From: Streptomyces sp. CG4
GTDB taxonomy: Bacteria; Actinomycetota; Actinomycetes; Streptomycetales; Streptomycetaceae
NCBI RefSeq assembly: GCF_041080655.1
Contig: NZ_CP163525.1
Location: 2,418,001 to 2,482,000, forward strand
Direction: 5' to 3'
DNA length: 64,000 nucleotides
Shown here: one piece after another, positions 57,382 through 64,000 of the stretch
Position numbering within the stretch: position 1 is the stretch's first letter
Layout: the number at the start of each line of letters is the position of its first letter
Notes under the pieces: model-generated
Database searches by the model: none
Told to the model about the DNA's origin: nothing
What the model saw: the letters and a program-made list of their open reading frames with translations, nothing else
Position numbers and translations under genes: made by a program

Positions 57382-57410
57382 ATGACGGGCGCCATCTCAT
57401 ATCTGAGATA
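57382..57410 (+). promoter_or_regulatory. Promoter and inverted repeat before the HTH-MurA gene
   Basis: ATCTCA-TATC-TGAGAT at 57394-57409 is a perfect inverted repeat ending 12 bp before the ATG. ATGACG (57382-57387) and GAGATA (57405-57410) at 17-bp spacing could be -35 and -10 boxes, placing the transcript start at or next to the ATG at 57422, which lacks a Shine-Dalgarno. The repeat would suit autoregulation by the gene's own helix-turn-helix. Confidence 0.45.
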
Positions 57411-57421
57411 GCCTCAGCCTC

Positions 57422-58951
57422 ATGGCAGACGACTACCTCGTACGCATCGGCAAGCTCATCCGTGACGCCCGGCAACACCGAGGCTGGACACAGACGCAGC
57501 TCGCGGAGGCGCTCGGCACCAGTCAGAGCGCGGTCAACCGCATCGAGCGCGGCAACCAGAACATCAGCCTTGAGATGATCGCCCGGATCGGTGAAGCCCT
57601 GGACAGCGAGATCGTGTCGCTGGGGTACGCGGGGCCGATGCATCTACGAGTCGTGGGCGGCCGCCGGCTGTCCGGCGCCATCGACGTGAAGACCAGCAAG
57701 AACGCCTGCGTCGCCCTGCTGTGCGCCTCGCTGCTGAACAAGGGCCGCACGGTGCTGCGCCGGGTGGCCCGCATCGAGGAGGTGTACCGCCTGCTGGAGG
57801 TGCTGAACTCCATCGGCGTCCGCACCCGCTGGATCAACGACGGCGTCGACCTGGAGCTGGTGCCCCCGGCCGAGCTGGAGATGGCGGCGATCGACGCGGA
57901 GGCGGCCGTACGCACCCGCTCGATCATCATGTTCCTGGGCCCGCTGCTGCACCGCATGGACGCCTTCAAGCTGCCGTACGCCGGCGGCTGCGACCTCGGC
58001 ACCCGGACCATCGAGCCGCACATGATCGCGCTGCGCCGGTTCGGCCTGGACATCGCGGCCACCGAGGGCCAGTACCACGCGCGGGTCGACCACACGGTCC
58101 GGCCCGACCGCCCGATCGTGCTGACCGAGCGCGGCGACACCGTGACCGAGAACGCGCTGCTGGCCGCCGCCCGGCACGACGGCGTGACCGTCATCCGCAA
58201 CGCCTCCTCCAACTACATGGTCCAGGACCTGTGCTTCTTCCTGGAGGCGCTGGGCGTCAAGGTCGAGGGCATCGGCACCACCACGCTCACCGTGCACGGC
58301 GTGCCGAACATCGACGCCGACGTGGACTACTCCCCCTCCGAGGACCCGGTCGAGGCGATGAGCCTGCTGGCCGCCGCCGTGGTGACGGAGTCGGAACTGA
58401 CGGTCCGCCGCGTCCCCATCGAGTTCCTGGAGATCGAGCTGGCGGTCCTGGAGGAGATGGGCCTCGACCACGACCGCAGCCCCGAGTACTGCGCGGACAA
58501 CGGCCGTACCCGCCTGGTGGACCTCACGGTCCGCCCCTCCAAGCTCGAAGCCCCGATCGACAAGATCCACCCCATGCCCTTCCCGGGCCTGAACATCGAC
58601 AACGTCCCGTTCTTCGCGGCCATCGCGGCGGTGGCGCAGGGCAAGACCCTGATCCACGACTGGGTCTACGACAACCGCGCGATCTATCTGACCGACCTCA
58701 ACCGCCTCGGCGGCCGCCTCCAGCTCCTGGACCCGCACCGGGTCCTGGTCGAGGGCCCGACCCGCTGGCGCGCCGCCGAGATGATGTGCCCGCCGGCCCT
58801 GCGTCCCGCCGTGGTCGTCCTGCTGGCGATGATGGCGGCCGAGGGCACGTCGGTGCTGCGCAACGTGTACGTCATCAACCGGGGTTACGAGGATCTCGCC
58901 GAGCGCCTGAACTCGATCGGGGCGCAGATCGAGACCTTCCGCGACATCTAG
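57422..58951 (+). CDS. murA: XRE-type HTH fused to UDP-GlcNAc enolpyruvyltransferase (MurA2-like)
   Basis: 509 residues. Residues about 5-65 are an XRE/Cro helix-turn-helix (WTQTQLAEALGTSQSAVNRIERGNQNISL); residues about 75-505 are a MurA fold: GAIDVKTSKNACVALLCASLLNKG (substrate loop with Lys and Asn), catalytic Cys190 in GGCDLGTRTIEPH, and HPMPFPGLNIDNVPFFAAIA. MurA transfers enolpyruvate from PEP to UDP-GlcNAc, the first committed peptidoglycan step. The fused DNA-binding domain suggests a second copy with regulated or regulatory role. Key residues are kept, so activity is plausible. The start codon has an inverted repeat just upstream and may be leaderless. Confidence 0.9.
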   Translation: MADDYLVRIGKLIRDARQHRGWTQTQLAEALGTSQSAVNRIERGNQNISLEMIARIGEALDSEIVSLGYAGPMHLRVVGGRRLSGAIDVKTSKNACVALLCASLLNKGRTVLRRVARIEEVYRLLEVLNSIGVRTRWINDGVDLELVPPAELEMAAIDAEAAVRTRSIIMFLGPLLHRMDAFKLPYAGGCDLGTRTIEPHMIALRRFGLDIAATEGQYHARVDHTVRPDRPIVLTERGDTVTENALLAAARHDGVTVIRNASSNYMVQDLCFFLEALGVKVEGIGTTTLTVHGVPNIDADVDYSPSEDPVEAMSLLAAAVVTESELTVRRVPIEFLEIELAVLEEMGLDHDRSPEYCADNGRTRLVDLTVRPSKLEAPIDKIHPMPFPGLNIDNVPFFAAIAAVAQGKTLIHDWVYDNRAIYLTDLNRLGGRLQLLDPHRVLVEGPTRWRAAEMMCPPALRPAVVVLLAMMAAEGTSVLRNVYVINRGYEDLAERLNSIGAQIETFRDI

Positions 58952-59517
58952 GAAGCCGGACGGACCTCGGGGCCTGGACGCTTCGAGTCCGGCTGCCAGT
59001 CCTGGGCGAGGAGCCCGAGCAGCACCTCGTCCAGGAACTCGCCCATCACCCAGGCCGAGGAGCGCAGCACGCCCTCGCGGACGAAGCCGTTGCGCTCGGC
59101 GGAGCGCAGCATCGCGACGTTGTCCGACAACGTCTCGATCTGCAGCCGCTGCAGGCCGCGCACGACGAAACCGTAGTGGCACAGCACCGCGACCACATCG
59201 GTGCCGTAGCCCTTGCCACGGCAGGACGGCAGCAGCCCGAGGCCGATGTGCGCGGACCGGTTGTGGTTGTCGATGCCCCACAGCGTCGCGGTACCGACCA
59301 GCGTGCCATCGTCCAACTCCACGACGGAGAACGGGACATGCCCCTGTTCCTTGTCGTCCACCACGAGCCGCGGGTCCTTCGAGCCGGGCGTGATCGGCCG
59401 CCACGGACGGCCGTCGGCACGCGAGGCGTTGACCACGTCGTCGTAGAGCTCGGCCCGCAGGACCGGGATGTCGTCCTCGTGGCGGGCCCTCAGCCCGACC
59501 TTGGCGCCCTTCAGCAT
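58948..59517 (-). CDS. GNAT acetyltransferase, RimJ/RimL-like
   Basis: 189 residues. N-terminal VGLRARHEDDIPVLRAELYDD, a mid-domain beta sheet, acetyl-CoA loop GLLPSCRGKGYGTDVVAVL (about 93-111) and motif B RLQIETLSDNVAMLRSAERNGFVREGV are typical of the group that acetylates protein N-termini or small amines. The stop overlaps the stop of the HTH-MurA gene by 3 bases, tail to tail. The ATG is at 59517. The substrate is unknown. Confidence 0.87.
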   Translation of the reverse strand: MLKGAKVGLRARHEDDIPVLRAELYDDVVNASRADGRPWRPITPGSKDPRLVVDDKEQGHVPFSVVELDDGTLVGTATLWGIDNHNRSAHIGLGLLPSCRGKGYGTDVVAVLCHYGFVVRGLQRLQIETLSDNVAMLRSAERNGFVREGVLRSSAWVMGEFLDEVLLGLLAQDWQPDSKRPGPEVRPAS

Positions 59518-59623
59518 GCAGGCTTCTTATCCGGCAGGGCCCGCCTGCGGCAACCAAATAAAGGGCGGGCTCAGCCGGTGCGGCGGCGGCAGCCGTGGAG
59601 CCAGGACAGCGGGCCCGCTGGGC

Positions 59624-59998
59624 TCAGTGGAGGCAGAGGCAGAACGGATGGCCGGCCGGGTCCGCGTAGATCCGCCAGTTGGCCTCCGGGCGGAGCTGGT
59701 CCGTCCGTTCCAGCACGGTCGCGCCGAGGGCGAGCGCCCGCTTCTCCTCTCCGTCGAGGTCGTCCACGTCGAAGTCCAGGTGAAGCTGCTGCGGGCGCTC
59801 CTGGCCGGGCCATTGCGGTGGTTGGTAGCCGTCCACCCGCTGGCAGGCCAGCGGTGCCCCCTCGAACCCGTGCACCTCGACCCAGTCGGCATCCTCGGAG
59901 TCCGCGATCACCCGGCCGCCGAGCAGATCCGCGTAGAACTCGGCGAGCCGTACCGGGTCAGCACAGTCCAGGGCGACCGCCTGCAGCTTTCGAATCAC
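59624..59998 (-). CDS. VOC / glyoxalase-like protein
   Basis: 124 residues in two beta-alpha-beta-beta-beta units: LQAVALDCADPVRLAEFYADLLGG at the start and LHLDFDVDDLDGEEKRALALGA with WRIYADPAGHPFCLCL at the end. This matches the glyoxalase-like dioxygenase superfamily subgroup of small actinobacterial proteins; the metal site looks incomplete, so catalysis is unsure. GTG 59998 is chosen since GAGGA lies about 9 bases upstream; GTG 60007 would overlap that site. Confidence 0.82.
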   Translation of the reverse strand: MIRKLQAVALDCADPVRLAEFYADLLGGRVIADSEDADWVEVHGFEGAPLACQRVDGYQPPQWPGQERPQQLHLDFDVDDLDGEEKRALALGATVLERTDQLRPEANWRIYADPAGHPFCLCLH

Positions 59999-60256
59999 TT
60001 CCGACACTCCTCGCTCTTCGGTCGCTTCCGCGACGCCTCCGTACGCGAGGGGTCGTACCCGCGTTGCACCCGCCCACACCCAGGCCTCGAACGCACCGCA
60101 CGCCCCGTCAGCATCCCGGCCGCCAGAGGCAGTTGACATCCAGTCAAACAGTGGCCGACGCGCCGTATGCCTCTTCCGCCGTCGGACACGGCGGGTGATG
60201 CTCTGCTCACCGGGGGACATCAGGAGCTTCACGACCGACCCACGGAGGACTGGACG

Positions 60257-60433
60257 ATGCCGCTCGGAAGGATCGCCGTGTACAACGACGCGGACGGCGT
60301 GGGCATCATCACCGGCGAGGACGGTGAACTGCGCCCCTTCTCCGGCATGGAGACGCAGACGACGCGCGAGGGCCAGCGGGTCCTGTTCGACGTCGTCGGA
60401 GCGAAGGCCACCAATGTGATCGCCGTGCGCTGA
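60257..60433 (+). CDS. Cold-shock-domain-like mini-protein (58 aa)
   Basis: 58 residues from ATG 60257, with GGAGGA 7 bases upstream. The pattern GRIAVYNDADGVGIITGEDGELRPF, then EGQRVLFDVVGAKATNVIAV follows the beta-barrel plan of CspA (G-x-VKWFN...GFGFI...EGQ-V-FDV...A-NV), but the RNA-binding RNP1 (KGFGFI) and RNP2 (VFVHF) aromatic residues are mostly lost. It is likely a divergent OB-fold protein with altered or lost RNA binding. Confidence 0.65.
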   Translation: MPLGRIAVYNDADGVGIITGEDGELRPFSGMETQTTREGQRVLFDVVGAKATNVIAVR

Positions 60434-60441
60434 CGCCTCCG

Positions 60442-60489
60442 GGCCCCGCCATCGGCGCAGACGCCTTCCCTCGGCCCCGCCATCGGCGC
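60442..60489. repeat. Direct repeat GGCCCCGCCATCGGCGC
   Basis: Two identical 17-bp copies at 60442-60458 and 60473-60489, spaced 31 bp start to start, in the 114-bp gap before the next gene. Related CGATCG-rich text follows. Function unknown. Confidence 0.55.
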
Positions 60490-60547
60490 GGCCGCGGTCC
60501 CCGGACCCTGCGATCGCGCCGGCCCGCCCCGGCCCTACGATCGGCAC

Positions 60548-61435
60548 ATGCGAGGGTGGACGAAGAGTCTGGACGCGGCCGGGGTCCGGGAGCCGGGGCT
60601 GCGGGCGGACTACGGCCGGCAGCGGGAACTGGTGCGGCGGTATCGGCGGACCGCGTACGTGGCCGCGCGGCTGCTGCTGCCGGGGCGGTTGCAGCCGCAG
60701 GTGGTGGCGATGACCGCCGTGATGCATCACGGGGACCGCCTCCTGGACACCGGGCCCCTGCCGCAGCGCGAGGCGGCCTGGGCCGACTGGGAGCGGCGGG
60801 TGCGGGAGGCGTTGAAGACGGGGACGGGTGACAGCCCGCTGCTGCGCACGCTCGTGCACACCGTGTCCGCCCGGCCACGGCTGCGCGCGACCGTGGAGAG
60901 CTACCTGGAGACCGCCACGGCCGAACTGTACTTCGCCGGCTTCGCCACCGAGGCCGACTACCAGGCCTATCTGGACGCCTATTCCTTCCCCGCCTTCATG
61001 CTGATCGCGGAGCTGCTCGGGCCGGAGGGCGACGACCCGCGGTACCAGGCCGCGTGCCGGACGTTCATCGACGGCAGCCAGCGACTCGACTTCGTCAACG
61101 ACCTCGCCGAGGACCTGCGGGAGGGCCACGTGGGCATCCCGGTGGCCACCCTGGAACGCTTCTCGCTCGACGCGGCCCAGCTGGCGGCGGGCCGTTCCGG
61201 TGCCGGTCTGGACGCGCTCGTGGCGGACCAAGTCGCCGCCGCCCGCGCCTCCTTGACGGCCGCCCGGGAGCTGCCCACGCTGATCCCGGCTCCCGGCCGG
61301 CGGCTCGTGCGTGCGCTGATCGACATCGAACTGCTCACCGCGGACGCGGTACGGGCGCGTGGCGCCGGGGTGCTGCGCGGTTCCGTGAGTCCGCCGCCCC
61401 TGCGGGCCCTACGCGTTCTCATGCGCCGGAACTGA
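60548..61435 (+). CDS. Squalene/phytoene synthase-like protein
   Basis: 295 residues, all-helical. The first acidic motif is reduced: AVMHHGDRLLDTG (about 57-69), where family members have DxxxD. The second is intact: QRLDFVNDLAEDLREGHVGIP (about 177-197), with DxxxD for Mg-diphosphate. The family joins two prenyl diphosphates head to head or, in HpnC/HpnD relatives, makes related intermediates. No carotenoid or hopanoid genes flank it. The end overlaps the convergent MFS gene by 27 bp. Substrate unknown; an altered activity is possible. Confidence 0.75.
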   Translation: MRGWTKSLDAAGVREPGLRADYGRQRELVRRYRRTAYVAARLLLPGRLQPQVVAMTAVMHHGDRLLDTGPLPQREAAWADWERRVREALKTGTGDSPLLRTLVHTVSARPRLRATVESYLETATAELYFAGFATEADYQAYLDAYSFPAFMLIAELLGPEGDDPRYQAACRTFIDGSQRLDFVNDLAEDLREGHVGIPVATLERFSLDAAQLAAGRSGAGLDALVADQVAAARASLTAARELPTLIPAPGRRLVRALIDIELLTADAVRARGAGVLRGSVSPPPLRALRVLMRRN

Positions 61436-62602
61436 AGCCCCGGCCGTGGACGCGCAGGCGCGGTCCGCCCAGGGGATCCAGAACGCCGTCACCGTGACGA
61501 TCAGGGCCGCTGCGGCGACCGTGGTCATGCCCAGGGTCAGGTTCGTCGCGCCCGCCACGAAGCCGATCAGGCCGGGGCCCGCCAGCAGGCCCGTGGTGCC
61601 CATCGCGGCGACCAGCGCCAGGGCGCCGGAGCCGCGGCCGGCGGCCGCGACGTAGACGCACGGGGTGACGGCGGCGGCGCCGAGGCCGACGCAGGCGAAG
61701 CCGAGGAGCGTCGGGATCACCCCGCCGGCCGCCAACGCGAGGGCCAGGCCGGTGGCTGCCACCGCGCTGCCGGCCCGTACCACCCGGCCGTCGCCGAACC
61801 GGCTGCGCCAGCGGTCCGCCCACAGGCGGGCCAGCAGCATCATCACGGAGACGACCGCGATGCCCAGCGGGGCCACCGTCGCCGACGCCTCGACCTCGTC
61901 CTTCAGATACAGCGTCGACCAGTCGTTCATGGCGCCCTCGGTGATCGTGCCGAAGGCCATGGCACAGCCCATGAGGAGGGTGGTGGCGGAGGGCGGCGTC
62001 CAACGGCCGCCGGGTTTGCGGTCGTTGGACCTGGCCGGTTCCGTGTGGGCCAGCAGGGCGGGGCGGGCGCCGGCCAGCAGGAGCAGCAACAGGGCGCCGG
62101 CCAACGCGAAGTGGGCCGGGACGGAGGCGGTCAGCGTCGTCACGCCCGAGCTGAGCAGGGCGGCGGCCAGCAGGCCGGCGCTGAACGTGGCGTGCAGCTG
62201 GGACATGGTGGTGCGGTCGTACGTCTGCTCCAGCGCGGCTCCCTGGGCGTTCATGGCCACGTTGAGGCAGCCGACCGCGACTCCGTCCGCGCACACGGCC
62301 AGCAGCGCCAGCGGGTAGTCGGGTACGGCGGGCAGGGCTGCCAGTACGGCGATCAGGCACAGCGCCGAGGCCAGGGACAGCCGCCGGGAGCCGAGGCGGC
62401 GCATCAGGGCGGCGACCAGCGGGAAGGAGGCGGCAGCGCCGGCCCCGCAGGCCATCAGCAGCAGGCCCACCTCCCCGGCCCCCAGGTCCAGCCGGGTCTT
62501 GAGCGCGGGGAGGCGGGAGACCCAGGTGCCGTACTGAAAGCCGAGGAAGCAGAAGAGCGCGGCGATCGACCACTTGGCGCGCCGGAAGGAGGGAGTGGTC
62601 AT
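61409..62602 (-). CDS. MFS transporter
   Basis: 397 residues, about 12 membrane helices. FLGFQYGTWVSRLPALKTRL in helix 1, the loop ALMRRLGSRRLSLAS between helices 2 and 3, and MNAQGAALEQTYDRTTMSQLHATFSAG match the FucP/YbjJ-like branch. The ATG at 62602 overlaps the stop of the acetyltransferase gene by one base (TGATG), so the two are coupled. It may export the product of the decarboxylase/acetyltransferase pair; that is inference. Confidence 0.88.
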   Translation of the reverse strand: MTTPSFRRAKWSIAALFCFLGFQYGTWVSRLPALKTRLDLGAGEVGLLLMACGAGAAASFPLVAALMRRLGSRRLSLASALCLIAVLAALPAVPDYPLALLAVCADGVAVGCLNVAMNAQGAALEQTYDRTTMSQLHATFSAGLLAAALLSSGVTTLTASVPAHFALAGALLLLLLAGARPALLAHTEPARSNDRKPGGRWTPPSATTLLMGCAMAFGTITEGAMNDWSTLYLKDEVEASATVAPLGIAVVSVMMLLARLWADRWRSRFGDGRVVRAGSAVAATGLALALAAGGVIPTLLGFACVGLGAAAVTPCVYVAAAGRGSGALALVAAMGTTGLLAGPGLIGFVAGATNLTLGMTTVAAAALIVTVTAFWIPWADRACASTAGASVPAHENA

Positions 62603-63105
62603 CAGCTCGCCTCCCGCAGCGCGACCAGCCGCGCCGACATGTACACCGCGCCGCTGCCGTAGCCGGCCGGCAGCCGCGCCTCGGGATGGGGGCGGTAGCC
62701 GTTGGCCCGCCAGAAGGGCTCCTTGCCGGCGACCGCGATCAGCGACATGGTCTCGAAGCCGCGGCCGCGGGCCACGTCCGTCAGATGGCGGACCAGGCGG
62801 GTGCCCAGCCCTCTGTGCCGCAGGGGCGCGGTGACGACGAGGTCGTGCAGGTGCAGGTTGGCGGAGCGGTGGGACGTCTGCTCGGCGCGGGCCGGCTCGG
62901 GGTAGTGGAACCTCGGGTAGGGCAGGGCCAGTACATAGCCCGCGATCCGGCCGTCGCGGTCCAGCACGAAGCAGGTGCCGGCCGCGGCCCGGGACCGCAG
63001 GCCGGCCTCGCCCTCCGTCAGCGAGGTGTCCGCGTACGCCCCGGCCTCCAAGTCCACGACCTGGGGCCAGTCGGCCTCGGTGAGGCCCCGTATGAGGTCT
63101 CGCAT
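62602..63105 (-). CDS. GNAT acetyltransferase
   Basis: 167 residues. LTEADWPQVVDLEAGAY at the start, LHDLVVTAPLRHRGLGTRLVRHL (about 88-110) as the acetyl-CoA loop, and FWRANGYRPHPEARLPAGYGSGAVYM at the end are standard GNAT elements. It starts one base after the decarboxylase stop and overlaps the MFS start by one base, making a compact three-gene operon. The substrate may be the amine made by the decarboxylase. Confidence 0.87.
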   Translation of the reverse strand: MRDLIRGLTEADWPQVVDLEAGAYADTSLTEGEAGLRSRAAAGTCFVLDRDGRIAGYVLALPYPRFHYPEPARAEQTSHRSANLHLHDLVVTAPLRHRGLGTRLVRHLTDVARGRGFETMSLIAVAGKEPFWRANGYRPHPEARLPAGYGSGAVYMSARLVALREAS

Positions 63106-63106
63106 G

Positions 63107-64000
63107 TCAGTGCTGTCCTTCCTGGCCGCGTATGCAGACGCAGGGCAGCGGGCGGATGCCGTTGAAGCCCTGGGTCATGTAGCTGGTGGCGTAGGCGCCG
63201 GCGGAGAGGATCCAGACCGGGTCGCCGGAACCGACGGACCGGGGCACGCGCACCGGGTGCCGGCCGTCGCCGTAGGCGTCGTCGCTGTCGCAGGTGGGGC
63301 CGGCGACGATCGCCAGGACCCGCTCCTCGTCCTCGGGGTGGCCCGGGAAGACCATCCGGTGCGTCAACTGGTCCATTTCGTAGAGGCCGTTGAACTTGCC
63401 GCAGCTGAGGTAGAGCCAGTGCGCGTCGGTTCCGTCCGGCTGCCGGCGGCGGGTGAGCCGGGAGACGTGGGCGCGTACGGCGCCGTGGTCGGCGACCAGA
63501 TGGCGGCCGGGTTCCATGACGAAGGCGAGCGGGGTGGAGGTGAGGGTGCGCAAGTGGTCCATGCCCTCGCGGAGCACGGTGAAGATCTTGTCCAGGGGCG
63601 GGTCGAGGGGGTTGCCGTGCCGGTCCTGGTAGCCGAGCGCGGGCAGGCCGCCGCCGAGGTTGATGTGGTCGGGTACGATCCCCCGCCCGGCCAGCGCCGT
63701 CACGGTCTCGGCGAGGGTGTCCAGGGCCTGCTGCCAGCCCTCCGCGGTCATCTGCTGGGAACCGACGTGGACGGACAGGCCGGCCGGGGTGAGACCGGCC
63801 GCGCGGGCCGTGACCAGCACCCGGACGGCGTCGTCGGGGGTGCAGCCGAACTTGCGGTTCAGGCCCCACACAGCGCCCTCCCCGCTGGTGGCGAGACGGC
63901 AGAACACCTGGGCGCGGGGCGCGTGCGCGGCGATGGCGGTGACATCCTCGATGCTGTCGGTGGCGAAGGTACGGACACCCAGGCGGTGGGCTTCGGCGAT
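63107..64000 (-). CDS. Fold type III PLP-dependent decarboxylase (ornithine/lysine-type), C-terminal part
   Basis: 297 residues are visible; the N-terminus with the PLP Lys lies beyond the right edge. Seen motifs: SVHVGSQQMTAEGW, the glycine loop INLGGGLPALGY that holds PLP phosphate, EPGRHLVADHG, AGPTCDSDDAYG with the active-site Cys and Asp of ornithine decarboxylases, and LSAGAYATSYMTQGFNG near the C-terminus. CDxDD favours an ornithine or lysine decarboxylase over diaminopimelate decarboxylase. It is first of an operon with an acetyltransferase and an MFS exporter. Confidence 0.88.
   Translation of the reverse strand: MAEAHRLGVRTFATDSIEDVTAIAAHAPRAQVFCRLATSGEGAVWGLNRKFGCTPDDAVRVLVTARAAGLTPAGLSVHVGSQQMTAEGWQQALDTLAETVTALAGRGIVPDHINLGGGLPALGYQDRHGNPLDPPLDKIFTVLREGMDHLRTLTSTPLAFVMEPGRHLVADHGAVRAHVSRLTRRRQPDGTDAHWLYLSCGKFNGLYEMDQLTHRMVFPGHPEDEERVLAIVAGPTCDSDDAYGDGRHPVRVPRSVGSGDPVWILSAGAYATSYMTQGFNGIRPLPCVCIRGQEGQH

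Overview
This window is a piece of a high-GC actinobacterial chromosome, almost certainly Streptomyces. GTG and TTG starts are common, genes are dense and often overlap, and several genes are Streptomyces hallmarks: an orphan WhiI-type sporulation regulator behind a WhiG-like promoter, a ROK regulator beside a xylose-type ABC system, an NgcEFG-type chitosaccharide importer, Tat lipoproteins, and an HTH-MurA fusion. I see no rRNA, tRNA or CRISPR array.

Layout. 1-6.1 kb: haem genes (hemG, cut by the left edge, and hemE) interleaved with a DUF4349 lipoprotein, a CoA-disulfide-reductase-like flavoenzyme, a rhomboid protease and a DUF3000 protein. 6.1-12.1 kb: whiI, ribonuclease D and the fadA-fadB beta-oxidation operon, closed by a clear terminator. 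12.3-20.1 kb: a poly-gamma-glutamate (PGA) type cluster with an NlpC/P60 hydrolase, pgsC, pgsB, a double-sensor HAMP protein with no output domain and a CapA lipoprotein, facing a possible amidohydrolase. 20.2-25.5 kb: NYN-domain protein, class I terpene synthase, amino-acid permease and dxs. 25.6-34 kb: sugar-uptake block, namely xylFGH-type importer, Rok7B7-like regulator and ngcEFG-type importer with a candidate DasR site. 34.2-41.6 kb: two convergent secreted GH92 mannosidases that share LacI-type operators. One carries Gln at the usual acid position; the other has its signal peptide and mature part in different frames. 41.9-47.5 kb: a sensor/SpoIIE phosphatase, then aconitase with an iron-box-like site and a palindrome upstream.

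47.5-57.3 kb looks like an accessory island: a truncated sigma factor, an IclR regulator, a large LAL/LuxR regulator, two ABC exporter subunits, a 10-residue ORF with a consensus Shine-Dalgarno followed by a hairpin, and a divergent radical SAM enzyme. Together these look like a candidate minimal RiPP (ribosomally made, modified and exported peptide) system and are the most interesting part of the window. 57.4-64 kb: HTH-MurA fusion, two GNAT acetyltransferases, a VOC protein, a cold-shock-like mini-protein, a squalene/phytoene-synthase-like protein, an MFS exporter and a PLP-dependent decarboxylase cut by the right edge.

Functions were assigned by reading translations and motifs by eye; no database search was possible.
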